From the NCBI GenBank assembly GCA_029961685.1, contig JARWKL010000015.1:11716801-11780800 (forward strand): 64,000 nt of DNA, given 5' to 3'. Made by a program: the position numbers and the translations under genes. This document shows, piece after piece, positions 13,101-26,060 of the stretch. The notes below the pieces were generated by a model, which saw only the letters and a program-made list of their open reading frames with translations, was not told the DNA's origin and did not search any database. Every line of letters starts with the position of its first letter. The stretch's first letter is position 1. This DNA is from Aristolochia californica (taxonomy: Eukaryota > Streptophyta > Magnoliopsida > Piperales > Aristolochiaceae).

Positions 13101-15669
13101 CTGTGATTTTTAAGGATAGGTAAAAAGTGAGTTGTTTGGCTCTGGTAAATATCCAACCACTTGAGAATTTACCTTTTTCTACTCCCCCCTAATTTTTGGA
13201 TCTGAAGGCCACTTGCATCCTCAACAACCTTGTGGCATGCATATCCACCACACTTAAAACATCTTAGGATCAGTTAGAGATCTCTTTCATATAAAATTCC
13301 ACCAAGCAATTATTAGGGCTTGTACTAGGGGAATTTCCACAACATGGATTTTGGAGCACATTTTTAGTGCGTGAAATAATTTTCTATTTATTATTATAGT
13401 TTTCATATTTTCTTTTTGCACACATGAACTCTAAAATTTTCATTTTGTAGCGATCTTATATGTTTTATGTTTACGAAGAAAAATGGGAGAGTGAAAACTC
13501 AAGTTTGGAACTAAAAAAAAAAATTTGAAATGCACAAATGCTGAGAATGATTATTCTGAAACGTATCTGTGATTTTTAAGGATAGGAAAAAAGGGGGTTG
13601 TTTGGCTCTGGTAAATATCCAACCACTTGAGAATTTAATTTTTTGTACTCCCCCCTAATTTTTGGATCTGAAGTCCACTTGCATCCTCAACATGCTTGTG
13701 GCATGCATATCCACCACACTTAAAACATGTTAGGATCAGTTAGAGGTCTCTTTCCTATAAAATTCCACCAAGCTATTATTAGGGGTTTGTACTAGTGGAA
13801 TTTCCCATGCATGGATTTTGGAGCTCATTTTTAGCGCCTGAAATGATTTTCTATTTATTAGTATAGTTTTCAAATTTTTTTGCACAAATGAACTCTAAAA
13901 TATTAATTTTGTTGCGATCTTATTTCTTTTTTGTTTACGAGGAAAAATGGGAGAGTTAAAACTCAAGTTTGGATATGAAAAAAATAAAATTTGAATTGCA
14001 CAAATGCTGAGAGAGATAATTCCGAAAAGTATCTGTGATTTTTAAGGATAGGCAAAAAGTGGGTTATTTGGCTCTCGTAAATATCCAACCACTTGAGAAT
14101 TTAACTTTTTCTACTCCCCCCTAATTTTTGGATCTGAAATCCATTTGCATCCTCAACATGCTTGTGCCATGCATATCCACCACACTTAAAACATGTTAGG
14201 ATCAGTTAGAGGTCTCTTTCCTATAAAATTCCACCAAGATATTATTAGGGGGTTGTACTAGAGGAATTTCCCAAACATGGATTTTGGAGCTTATTTTTAG
14301 TGCGTGAAATAATTTTTTATTTATTATTATAGTTTTCAATTATTTTTTTGCACACAAGAACTCTAAAATTTTCATTTTGTTGCGATCTTATATCTTTTTT
14401 GTTCACGAGGAAAAATGGGAGAGTGAAAACTCAAGTTTGGATCTGAAAAAAAAAAAATTTGAAATGCACAAATGCTGAGAGAGATAATTCCGAAAAGTAT
14501 CTGTGATTTTTAAGGATAGGCAAAAAGTGGGTTGTTTGGCTCTGGTAAATATCCAACCACTTGAGAATTTAACTTTTTCTACTCCCCCCTATTTTGGGAT
14601 CTGAAGTCCACTTGCATCCTCAACAAGCTTGTGGCATGCATATCCACCACACTTAAAACATGTTAGGATAAGTTAGAGGTCTCTTTCCTATAAAATTCCA
14701 CCAAGCTATTATTAGGGGGTTGTACTAGTGGAATTTCCCAAGCATGGATTTTGGAGCTCATTTTTAGTGCCTGAAATGATTTTCTATTTATTAGTGTAGT
14801 TTTCAAATTTTTATGCACACATGAACTCTAAAATATTCATTTTGTTGCGATCTTATATCTTTTTTGTTTACGAGGAAAAATGGGAGAGTTAAAACTCAAG
14901 TTTGGATCTGAAAAAGAAAATTTGAATTACACAAATGCTGAGAGCGATAATTCCGAAAAGTATCTGTGATTTTTAAGGATAGGAAAAAAGTGGGTTGTTT
15001 GGCTCTGGTAAATATCCAACCACTTGAGAATTTAATTTTTTCTACTCCCCCCTAATTTTTGGATCTGAAGACCATTTGCATCCTCAACATGCTTGTGGCA
15101 TGTATATCCACCACACTTAAAACATGTTAGGATCAGTTAGAGGTCTCTTTCCTAAAACATTCCACAAGCTATTATTAGGGGGTTGTACTAGAGGAATTTC
15201 CCAAACATGGATTTTGGAGCTTATTTTTAGTGCGTGAAATAATTTTCTATTTATTATTATAGTTTTCAATTTTTTTTTTTTGCACACAAGAAGTCTAAAA
15301 TTTTCATTTTTTTGCGATCTTATATCTTTTTTGTTCACGGGGAAAAATGGGAGAGTGAAAACTCAAATTTGGATCTGAAAAAAAAAAAATTTGAAATGCA
15401 CAAATGCCGAGAGAGATAATTGCGAAAAGTATCTGTGATTTTTAAGGATAGGCAAAAAGTGGGTTGTTTGGCTCTGGAAAATATCCAACCACTTTAGAAT
15501 TTAACTTTTTCTACTCCCCCCTAATTTTTGGATGTGAAGGCCACTTGCATCCTCAACATGCTTGCGGCATGCATATCCACCACACTTAAAACATGTTTGG
15601 ATCAGTTAGGGGTCTCTTTCCTATAAAATTCCACCAAGCTATTATTAGGGGGTTGTACGAGTGGAATTT

Positions 15670-17530
15670 CCCAAACATGGATTTTGGAGCTCATTTTTAG
15701 TGCATGAAATAATTTTCTATTTTTTATTATAGTTTTCAAATGTTTTCGCACACATGAACTCTAAAATTTTCATTTTGTTGTGATCTTATATCTTTTTTGT
15801 TTACGAGGAAAAATGGGAGAGTGAAAACTCAAGTTTGGACCTGAAAAAAAAAAAATTTGAAATGCACAAATGCTGAGAGTGATAATTCCGAAAAGTATCT
15901 GTGATTTTTATGGATAGGTAAAAAAGTGGGTTGTTTGGCCCTGGTAAATATCCAACCACTTGAGAATTTAACTTTTCCTACTCCCCCCTAATTTTTGGAT
16001 CTGAAGCCTACTTGCATCGTCAACATGCTTGTGGCATGCATATCCACCACACTTAAAACATGTTAGGATCAGTTAGAGGTCACTTTCCTATAAAATTCAG
16101 CCAAGCTATTATTAGGGGGTTGTACTAGTGGAATTTCCAGACATGGATTTTGGAGCTCATTTTTAGTGCGTGAAATAATTTTCTATTTATTATTATAGTT
16201 TTCAAATTTGTTTGCATAAATGAACTCTAAAATTTTCATTTTGTTGCGATCTTATATCTTTTTTGTTTACGAGGAAAAATGGGAGAGTGAAAACTCTAGT
16301 TTGGATCTAAAAAAAAAAAATTGAAATGCACAAATGCTGAAGGAGGTAATTCCGAAAAGTATTTGTGATTTTTAAGGATAGGTAAAAAAGTGTGTTGTTT
16401 GGCCCTGGTAAATATCCAACCACTTGAAAATTTAACTTTTTCTACTCCCCCCTAATTTTTGGATCTGAAGGCCACTTGCATCCTCAACATCCTTGTGGCA
16501 TGCATATCCACCACACTTAAAACATGTTAGGATCAGTTAGAGGTCTCTTTCCAATAAAATTCCACCAAGCTATATTAGGGGGTTGTACTAGTGGAATTTC
16601 CAAAACATGGATTTTGGAGCTCATTTTTAGTGCGTGAAATAATTTTCTATTTATTATTATAGTTTTCAAATTTTTTTGCACACATGAACTCTAAAATTTT
16701 CATTTTGTTACGATCTTATATCTTTTTTGTCTACGAGGAAAAATGGGAGAGTGAAAACTCAAGTTTGGACCTGAAATAAAAAAATTTGAAATGCACAAAT
16801 GCTGAGAGTGATAATTCCGAAAAGTATCTGTGATTTTTAAGGATAGGTAAAAAAGTGGGTTGTTTGGCCCTCGTAAATATCCAACCACTTGAGAATTTAA
16901 CTTTTTCGACTCCCCCCTAATTTTTGGATCTGAAGCCTACTTGCATCGACAACATGCTTGTGGCATGCATATCCACCACACTTAAAATAGGTTAGGATCA
17001 GTTAGAGGTTACTTTCCTATAAAATTCAGCCAAGTTATTATTACGGGGTTGTACTAGTGGAATTTCCAGACATGGATTTTGGAGCTCATTTTTAGTGCGT
17101 GAAATAATTTTCTATTTATTATTATAGTATACAAATTTTTTTGCATACATGAACTCTAAAATTTTCATTTTGTTGCGATCTTATATCTTTTTTGTTTACG
17201 AGGAAACATGGGAGAGTGAAAACTCTAGTTTGGATCTAAAAAAAAAAAATTGAAATGCACAAATACTGAAGGAGATAATTCCGAAAAGTATCTGTGATTT
17301 TTAAGGATAGGTAAAAAAGTGTGTTGTTTGGCCCTGGTAAATATCCAACCACTTGAAAATTTAACTTTTTCTACTCCCCCCTAATTTTTGGATCTGAAGG
17401 CCACTTGCATCCTCAACATGCTTGAGGCATGCATATCCACCACACTTAAAACATGTTAGAATCAGTTAGAGGTCTCTTTCCTATAAAATTCCACCAAGCT
17501 ATATTAGGGGGTTGTACTAGTGGAATTTCC
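15670..17530. repeat. Dimeric higher-order repeat, two copies, period ~929 bp
   Basis: Two successive two-monomer blocks share AGCCTACTTGCATCG (16006, 16935), GAATTTCCAGACATGG (16131, 17060), AACTCTAGTTTGG and CTGAAGGAG, all at a spacing of about 929 bp. A relative of the CCAGACA variant reappears near 23880. Confidence 0.85.
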
Positions 17531-17812
17531 AAAACATGGATTTTGGAGCTCATTTTTAGTGCGTGAAATAATTTTCTATTTATTATTATAGTTTTCAAAT
17601 TTTTTTGCACACATGAACTCTAAAATTTTCATTTTGTTGCGATCTTATATCTTTTTTGTTGACGAGGAAAAATGGGAGAGTGAAAACTCAAGTTTAGAGC
17701 TGAAAAAATAAAATTTGAAATGCACAAATGCAGAGAGAGATAATTCCGAAAAGTATCTGTGATTTTTAAGGATAGGCAAAAAGTGGGTTATTTGGCTCTG
17801 GTAAATATCCAA

Positions 17813-17819
17813 CCACTTG
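17813..17819 (+). repeat. 52-bp deletion scar at CCACTTG (first of three)
   Basis: AACCACTTG joins directly to CATCCTCAAC, so the stretch between the two CCACTTG words of the monomer is gone, leaving one copy. This removes the C-tract arm of the C/G inverted repeat. The same scar is at 20089-20095 and 21431-21437. Confidence 0.92.
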
Positions 17820-18119
17820 CATCCTCAACATGCTTGTGGCATGCATATCCACCACACTTAAAACATGTTCGGATCAGTTAGAGGTCTCTTTCCTATAAAA
17901 TTCCACCTAGCTATTATTAGGGGGTTGTACTGGTGGAATTTCCCAAACATGGATTTTGGAGATCATTTTTAGTGCGTGAAATAATTTCCTATTCATTATT
18001 ATAGTTTTCAAATTTTTTTGTAGACATGAACTCTAAAATTTTCATTTTATTGCGATCTTATATCTTTTTTGTTTACGAGGAAAAATGGGATAGTGAAAAG
18101 TCAAGTTTGGATCTGAAAA

Positions 18120-19351
18120 AAAAAAATTTGATATGCACAATTTCTGAGAGAGATAATTCCGAAAAGTATCTGTGATTTTTAAGGATAAGCAAAAACTGGG
18201 TTGTTTGGCCCATGTAAATATCCAACCACTTGAGCATTTAACTTTTTCTACTCCCCCCTAATTTTTGGATCTGAAGGCCACTTGCATCCTCAACATGCTT
18301 GAGGCATGCATATCCACCACACTTCAAACATGTTAGGATCAGTTAGAGGTCTCTTTCCTATAAAATTCCACCAAGCTATTATTCGGGGGTTGTCCAAGTG
18401 GAATTTCCCAAACATGGATTTTGGAGCTCATTTTTAGCGCGTGAAATAATTTTCTATTTATTATTATAGTTTTCAATTTTTTTTTGCACACATGAACTCT
18501 AAAATTTTCATTTTGTTGCGATCTTATATCTTTTTTGTTTACGAGGAAAAATGGGAGAGTGAAAACTCAAGTTTGGATTTGAAAAAAAAAAAATTTGAAA
18601 TGCTTAAATGCTGAGAGAGATAATTCTGATAAGTATCTGTGATTTTTAAGGTTAGGCAAAAAGTGGGTTGTTTGGCCCTGGTAAATATCCAACCACTTGA
18701 GAATTTAACTTTTTCTACTCCCCCCTAATTTTTGGATCTGAAGGCCACTTGCATCCTCAACATGCTTGTCGCATGCATATCAACCACACTTAAAACATGT
18801 TAGGATCAGTTAGAGGTCTCTTTCCTATAAAATTCCACCTAGCTATTATTAGGGGGTTCTACTAGTGTAATTTCCCAAACATGCATTTTGGAGCTCATTT
18901 TTAGTGCGTGAAATAATTTTCTATTTATTAGTATTGTTTTCAAATTTTCTTGCACACATGAACTCCAAAATTGTCATTTTGTTGCGATCTTATGTCTTTT
19001 TTTTTTTCGAGGAAAAATGGGAGAGTGAAAAGTCAAGTTTGGATCTGAAAAAAAAAATTTGATATGCACAATTTCTGAGAGAGATAATTCCGAAAAGTAT
19101 CTGTGATTTTTAAGGATAAGCAAAAACTGGGTTGTTTGGCCCATGTAAATATCCAACCACTTGAGCATTTAACTTTTTCTACTCCCCCCTAATTTTTGGA
19201 TCTGAAGGCCACTTGCATCCTCAACATGCTTGAGGCATGCATATCCACCACACTTCAAACATGTTAGGATCAGTTAGAGGTCTCTTTCCTATAAAATTCC
19301 ACCAAGCTATTATTCGGGGGTTGTCCAAGTGGAATTTCCAAAACATGGATT
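18120..19351. repeat. Duplicated monomer, spacing 931 bp
   Basis: 18120-18420 and 19051-19351 share GATATGCACAATTTCTG, GGCCCATGTAAAT, TTGAGCATTT, CTTGAGGCATGC, CACTTCAAACATG and ATTCGGGGGTTGTCCAAG. Spacing is 931 bp, two monomers. Part of the variant set recurs near 22830-22890. Confidence 0.88.
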
Positions 19352-19369
19352 TTGGAGCTCATTTTTAGT

Positions 19370-20711
19370 GCGTGAAATAATTTTCTATTTATTATTATAG
19401 TTTTCAATTTGTTTTTGCACACATGAACTCTAAAATTTTCATTTTGTTGCGATCTTAAATCTTTTTTGTTTAAGAGGAAAAATGGGAGAGTGAAAACTCA
19501 AGTTTAGAGCTGAAAAAATAAAATTTGAAATGCACAATTGCAGAGAGAGATAATTCCGAAAAGTATCTGTGATTTTTAAGGATAGGCAAAAAGTGGGTTG
19601 TTTGGCCCTGGTAAATATCCAATCACTTGAGTATTTAACTTTTTCTACTCCCCCCTAATTTTTGGATCTCAAGGCCACTTGCATCCTCAACATGCTTGTG
19701 GCATGCATATCCATCACACTTAAAACATGTTAGGATCAGTTAGAGGTCTCTTTCCTATAAAATTCCACCAAGCTATTATTAGGGGGTTGTACTAGTGGAA
19801 TTTCCCAAACATGGATTTTGGAGATCATTTTTAGTGCGTGAAATAATTTTCTATTTATTATTATAGTTTTCAAAAATTTTTTGCACACATGAACTCTAAA
19901 ATTTTCATTTTGTTGCGATCTTATATCTTTTTTGTTTAGGAGGAAAAATGGGAGAGTGAAAAGTCAAGTTTGGATCTGAAAAAAAAAAATTTGAAACGCA
20001 CAAATGCTGACATAGATAATTCCGAAAAGTATCTGTGATTTTTAAGGATAGGCAAAAAGTGGGTTGTTTGGCTCTGGTAAATATCCAACCACTTGCATCC
20101 TCAACATGCTTGTGGCATGCATATCCACCACATTTAAAACATGTTCGGATCAGTTAGAGGTCGCTTTCCTATAAAATTCCACCTAGCTATTATTAGGGGG
20201 TTGTACTGGTGGAATTTCCCAAACATGGATTTTGGAGCTCATTTTTAGTGCGTGAAATAATTTCCTATTCATTATTATAGTTTTCAAATTATTTTGCAGA
20301 CATGAACTCTAAAATTTTCATTTTGTTGCAATCTTATATCTTTTTTGTTTACGAGGAAAAATGGGAGAGTGAAAAGTCAAGTTTGGATCTCAAAAAAAAA
20401 TTTTAAATGTACAATGTCTGAGAGAGATAAGTCCGAAAAGTATCTGTGATTTTTAAGGATAGGCAAAAAGTGGGTTGTTTGGCTCTGGTAAATATCCAAC
20501 CACTTGAGCATTTAACTTTTTCTACTCACCCCTAATTTTTGGATCTGAAGGCCACTTGCATCCTCAACATGCTTGTGGCATGCATATCCACCACACTTAA
20601 AACATGTTAGGATCTGTTAGAGGTCTCTTTCCTATAAAATTCCACCAAGCTATTATTAGGGGGTTGTACTAGTGGAATTTCCCAAACATGGATTTTGGAG
20701 CCCATTTTTAG
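19370..20711. repeat. Trimeric higher-order repeat, copy 1 (1342 bp)
   Basis: Three monomers, one of them shortened by a 52-bp deletion at 20089-20095. Shares with the next block CAAGTTTAGAGCTG (AGTTTAGAGC at 19501 and 20843), GATCTTAAATC, GACATAGATAATTCC, ACATGTTCGGATC, TTTCCTATTCATTATT and AGGATCTGTTAGAGG, all offset by 1342 bp. Confidence 0.9.
20089..20095 (+). repeat. 52-bp deletion scar at CCACTTG (second)
   Basis: Same join as at 17813-17819, here inside copy 1 of the 1342-bp trimer. Confidence 0.92.
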
Positions 20712-22050
20712 TGCGTGAAATAATTTTCTATTTATTATTATAGTTTTCAAATTTTTTTGCACACATGAACTCTAAAATTTTCATTTTGTTGCGATCTTAA
20801 ATCTTTTTTGTTTACGAGGAAAAATGGGAGAGTGAAAACTCAAGTTTAGAGCTGAAAAAATAAAATTTGAAATGCACAAATGCAGAGAGAGATAATTCCG
20901 AAAAGTATCTGTGATTTTTAAGGATAGGCAAAAAGTGGGTTGTTTGGCCCTGGTAAATATCCAATCACTTGAGTATTTAACTTTTTCTACTTCCCCCTAA
21001 TTTTTGGATCTCAAGGCCACTTGCATCCTCAACATGCTTGTGGCATGCATATCCATCACACTTAAAACATGTTAGGATCAGTTAGAGGTCTCTTTCCTAT
21101 AAAATTCCACCAAGCTATTATTAGGGGGTTGTACTAGTGGAATTTCCCAAACATGGATTTTGGAGCTCATTTTTAGTGCGTGAAATAATTTTCTATTTAT
21201 TATTATAGTTTTCAAAATTTTTTTGCACACATGAACTCTTAAATTTTCATTTTGTTGCGATCTTATATCTTTTTTGTTCAGGAGGAAAAATGGGAGAGTG
21301 AAAACTCAAGTTTGGATCTGAAAAAAAAAAATTTGAAATGCACAAATGCTGACATAGATAATTCCGAAAAGTATCTGTGATTTTTAAGGATAGGCAAAAA
21401 GTGGGTTGTTTGGCTCTGGTAAATATCCAACCACTTGCATCCTCAACATGCTTGTGGCATGCATATCCACCACATTTAAAACATGTTCGGATCAGTTAGA
21501 GGTCGCTTTCCTATAAAATTCCACCTAGCTATTATTAGGGGGTTGTACTGGTGGAATTTCCCAAACATGGATTTTGGAGCTCATTTTTAGTGCGTGAAAT
21601 AATTTCCTATTCATTATTATAGTTTTCAAATTTTTTTGCAGACATGAACTCTAAAATTTTCATTTTGTTGCAATCTTATATCTTTTTTGTTTACGAGGAA
21701 AAATGGGAGAGTGAAAAGTCAAGTTTGGATCTCAAAAAAAAATTTTAAATGTACAATGTCTGAGAGAGATAAGTCCGAAAAGAATCTGTGATTTTTAAGG
21801 ATAGGCAAAAAGTGGGTTGTTTGGCTCTGGTAAATATCCAACCACTTGAGCATTTAACTTTTTCTACTCACCCCTAATTTTTGGATCTGAAGGCCACTTG
21901 CATCCTCAACATGCTTGTGGCATGCATATCCACCACACTTAAAACATGTTAGGATCTGTTAGAGGTCTCTTTCCTATAAAATTCCACCAAGCTATTATTA
22001 GGGGGTTGTACTAGTGGAAGTTCCAAAACATGGATTTTGGAGCTCATTTT
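20712..22050. repeat. Trimeric higher-order repeat, copy 2 (1342 bp)
   Basis: Near-identical to 19370-20711. A partial older relative lies at about 17560-18010, where the GAGCTGAAAAAATAAAA variant and the 52-bp deletion fall in the same monomer, so the trimer may be a rearranged form of it. Confidence 0.9.
21431..21437 (+). repeat. 52-bp deletion scar at CCACTTG (third)
   Basis: Same join, inside copy 2 of the trimer, exactly 1342 bp after the second. It was carried there by the trimer duplication. Confidence 0.92.
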
Positions 22051-25000
22051 TACAGCGTGAAATAATTTTATATTTATTATTATAGTTTTCAAATTTTTTT
22101 TCACACATGAACTCTAAAATTTTAATTTTGTTGCGATCATATGTCTATTTTGTTTACGAGGAAAAATGGGAGAGTGAAAACTCAAGATTGGATCTGAAAA
22201 AAAAAATTTGGAATGCACAAATGCTGAAAGAGATAATTCCAAAAAGTATCTGTGAATTTTAAGGATAGGAACAAAGTGGGTTGTTTGGCTCTGGTAAATA
22301 TCCAACCACTTGAGAATTTTACTTTTTCTACTCCCCCCTAATTTTTGGATCTGAAGGCCACTTGCATCCTCAACATGCTTGTGGCATGCATATCAACCAC
22401 ACTTAAAACATGTTAGGATCAGTTAGAGGTCTCTTTCCTACAAAATTCCACCTAGCTATTATTAGGGGGTTGTACTAGTGGAATTTCCCAAACATGCATT
22501 TTGGAGCTCATTTTTAGTGCGTGAAATAATTTTCTATTTATTAGTATTGTTTTCAAATTTTCTTGCACACATGAACTCTAAAATTGTCATTTTGTTACGA
22601 TCTTATATCTTTTTTTTTTCGAGGAAAATTGGGAGAGTGAAAACCCAGTTTGGATCTGAAAAAAAAAAATTTGAAATGCACAATTGCTGTGAGAGATAAT
22701 TTCGAAAAGTATCTGTGATTTTTAAGGATAAGCAAAAACTGGGTTGTTTGGCCCAGGTAAATATCCAACCACTTGAGCATTTAACTTTTTCTACTCCCCC
22801 CTAATTTTTGGATCTGAAGGCCACTTGCATCCTCAACATGCTTGAGGCATGCATATCCACCACACTTCAAACATGTTAGGATCAGTTAGAGGTCTCTTTC
22901 CTATAAAATTCCACCAAGCTATTATTAGGGGGTTGTACTAGTGGAATTTCCCAAACATGGATTTTGGAGCTTATTTTTAGTGCGTGAAATAATTTTCTAT
23001 TTATTATTATAGTTTTCAAATTTTTTTGCACACCTGAACTCTAAAATTTTCATTTTGTTGCGATCTTATATCTTTTTTTTTTACGAGGAAAATGGGAAAT
23101 TGAAAACTCAAGTTTGGATCAGAAAAAAAAATATTGAAATGCACAAATGCTGGGAGAGATAATGCCGAAAAGTATCTGTGATTTTTAAGGATCTGCAAAA
23201 AGTGGGTTGTTTGGCCCTAGTAAATATCCAACCACTTGAGAATTTAACTTTTTCTACTCCCACCTAATTTTTGGATCTGAAAGCCACTTGCATCATCAAC
23301 ATGCTTGTGACATGCATATCCACCACACTTAAAACATGTTAGGATGAGTTAGAGGTCTCTTTCCTATAAAATTCCACCAAACTATTATTAGGGGGTTGTC
23401 CAAGTGGAATTTCCCAAACATGGATTTTGGAGCTCATTTTTAGTGCGTGAAATAATTTTCTATTTATTATTATAGTTTTCAATTTTTTTTTGCACACATG
23501 ACCTCTAAAATTTTCATTTTGTTGCGATCTTATATCTTTTTTGTTTACGAGGAAAAATGGAAGAGTGAAAACTCAAGTTTGGATCTGAAAAAAAAAAATA
23601 TTTGAAATGCTTAAATGCTGAGAGAGATAATTTCGATAAGTAACTGTGATTTTTAAGGTTAGGCAAAAAGTGGGTTTTTTGGCCCTGGTAAAATATCCAA
23701 CCACTTGAGAATTTAAATTTTTTTACTCCCCCCTAATTTTTGGATCTGAAGGCCACTTGCATCCTCAACATGCTTGAGGCATGCATATCCACCACACTTA
23801 AAACAGGTTAGGATCAGTTAGAGGTCTCTTTCCTATAAAATTTCACCAAGCTACTATTAGGGGGCTGTACTAGTGGAATTTCCAGACACGAATTTTGGAG
23901 CTCATTTTTAGTGCGTGAAATAATTTTCTATTTATTATTATAGTTTTCAAATTTTTTTGCATACATGAACTCTACAATTTTCATTTCGTTGCGATCTTAT
24001 ATCTTTTTTGTTTACGAGGAAAAATGAGAGAGTGAAAACTCTAGTTTGGATCTAAAAAAAAAAACTTGAAATGCACAAATGCTGAGGGAGATAATTCCGA
24101 AAAGGATCTGTGATTTTTAAGGATAGGTAAAAAAGTGCGTTGTTTGGCCCTGGTAAATATCCAACCACTTGAGAATTTAAATTTTTCTACTCCCCCCTAA
24201 TTTTTGGATCTGAAGGCCACTTGCATCCTCAACATGCTTGTGGCATGCATATCCATCACACTTAAAACATGTTAGGATCAGTTAGAGGTCTCTTTCTTAT
24301 AAAATTCCACCAAGCTATTATTATGGGGTTGTACTAGTGGAATTTCCCAAACATGGATTTTGGAGCTCATTTTTAGTGCGTGAAATAATTTTCTATTTAT
24401 AATTATAGTTTTTAAATTTTTTTGCACACATGAACTCTAAAATTTTCATTTTGTTGCGATCTTATATCTTTTTTTTTACGAGGAAAAATGGGAGAGTGAA
24501 AACTCAAGTTTCGATCTGAAAAAAAAAATTTGAAATGCACAAATGCTGAGAGAGATAATTCCGAAAAGTATCTGTGATTTTTAAGGATAGGCAAAAAGTG
24601 GGTTGTTTGGCTCTGGTAAATATCCATCCACTTGAGAATTTAACTTTTTCTACTCCCACCTAATTTTTGGATCTGAAGGCCACTTGCATCCTCAACATGC
24701 TTGTGGCATGAATATCCACCATACTAAAAACATGTTAGGATCAGTTAGAGGTCTCTTTCCCATAAAATTCCACCAAGCTATTATTAGGGGGTTGTCCAAG
24801 TGGAATTTCCCAAACATGGATTTTGGAGATCATTTTTAGTGCGTGAAATAATTTTCTATTTATTATTATTGTTTTCAATTTTTTTTTGCACACATGAACT
24901 CTAAAATTTTCATTTTGTTGCGATCTTATATCTTTTTTGTTTACGAGGAAAAATGGGAGAGTGAAAACTGAAGTTTGGATCTGAAAAAAAAAAATTTAAA

Positions 25001-25289
25001 ATTCTTAAATGCTGAGAGAGATAATTCCGATAGGTATCTGTGATTTTTAAGGTTAGGCAAAAAGTGGGTTGTTTTGCCCAGGTAAATAGCCAACCACTTG
25101 AGCATTTCACTTTTTCTACTTCCCCCTAATTTTTGGATCTGAAGGCAACTTCCATCCTCAACATGCTTGTGGCATGCATATCCGCCACACTTAAAACATG
25201 TTAGGATCAGTTATAGGTCTCTTTCCTATAAAATTCCACCAAGCTATTATTAGGGGGTTGTACTAGTGGAATTTCCCAAATATGGATTT

Positions 25290-26060
25290 TGGAGCTCATT
25301 TTTAGTGCGTGAAATAATTATGAATTTATTATTATAGTTTTCAATTTTTTTTTGCACACGTGAACTCTAAAATTTTCATTTTGTTGCGATCTTATATCTT
25401 TTTTGTTTACGAGGAAAAATGGGTGAGTGAAAACTCAAGTTCGGATCTGAAAAAAAAAATTTTGAAATGCACAAATGCTGAGAGAGATAATTCCGAAAAG
25501 TATCTGTGATTTTTAAGGATAGGTAAAAAGTGGGTTGTTTGGCCATGGTAAATATCCAACCACTTGAGAATTTAACTTTTTGTACTCCCACCTAATTTTT
25601 GGATCTGAAGGCCACTTGCATCCTCAACACGCTTGTGGCATGCATATCTACCACACTTCAAAACATGTTAGGATCTGTTAGAGGTCTCTTTCTTATAAAA
25701 TTCCACCAAGCTATTATTAGGGGGTTGTACTTGTGGAATTTCCCAAACATGGATTTTGGAGCTCATTTTTAGTGCGTGAAATAATTTTCTATTTATTATT
25801 ATAGTTTCAAAATTTTTTTGCACACATGAACTCTAAAATTTTCATTTTGTTGCGATCTTATATCTTTTTTGTTTAAGAGGAAAAATGGGAGGGCGAAAAC
25901 TCAAGTTTGGATATGAAAAAAAAAAAATTTGAAATGCACAAATGTTCAGAGAGATAATTCCGAAAAGTATCTGTGATTTTTAAGGATAGGCAAAAAGTGG
26001 GTTATTTCGCCCTGGTAAATATCCAACCACTTCAGAATTTAACTTTTTCTACTCCCCCCT
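25290..26060. repeat. Duplicated segment, offset 3261 to ~28550-29320
   Basis: Shares ACACGCTTGTGG, CATATCTACCACACTTC, AGGATCTGTTAGAGG, TTGTACTTGTGG, GGAGGGCGAAAAC and GTTATTTCGCCCTGG with 28550-29320. Spacing is about 3261 bp, seven monomers. Just beyond it, at 26080-26450, the match continues at 29805-30175 with an offset of 3725 bp, one monomer more. Part of its left side (25060-25360) is also copied at 30183-30480, offset 5123 bp, eleven monomers, marked by AAATAGCCAACC and AGCATTTCAC. Confidence 0.85.

Larger units (their letters stand above)
1..13400. repeat. Array domain 1: long-T-tract, GGCTCTGG monomers
   Basis: Monomers here usually have 8-11 T before GCACAC, GGCTCTGGTAAAT in the middle and often GCATCTGTGAT. 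Many have CTCCCTCC instead of CTCCCCCC, with GATCTAACGG or GATCTACCGG after it. These shared variants mark a subfamily distinct from units further right. The stretch has no gene; it holds about 29 monomers, the telomeric seam, one scrambled unit and several block duplications listed separately. Confidence 0.8.
13401..22590. repeat. Array domain 2: transition zone with short higher-order repeats
   Basis: The T-tract shortens to about 6-8 T and becomes irregular (for example TTTTTATGCAC near 14800 and GTTTTCGCAC near 15740). GGCCCTGG first appears near 15940 and mixes with GGCTCTGG up to about 22290. No gene is seen; the stretch contains dimeric and trimeric higher-order repeats and the 52-bp-deleted monomers. 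Confidence 0.75.
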
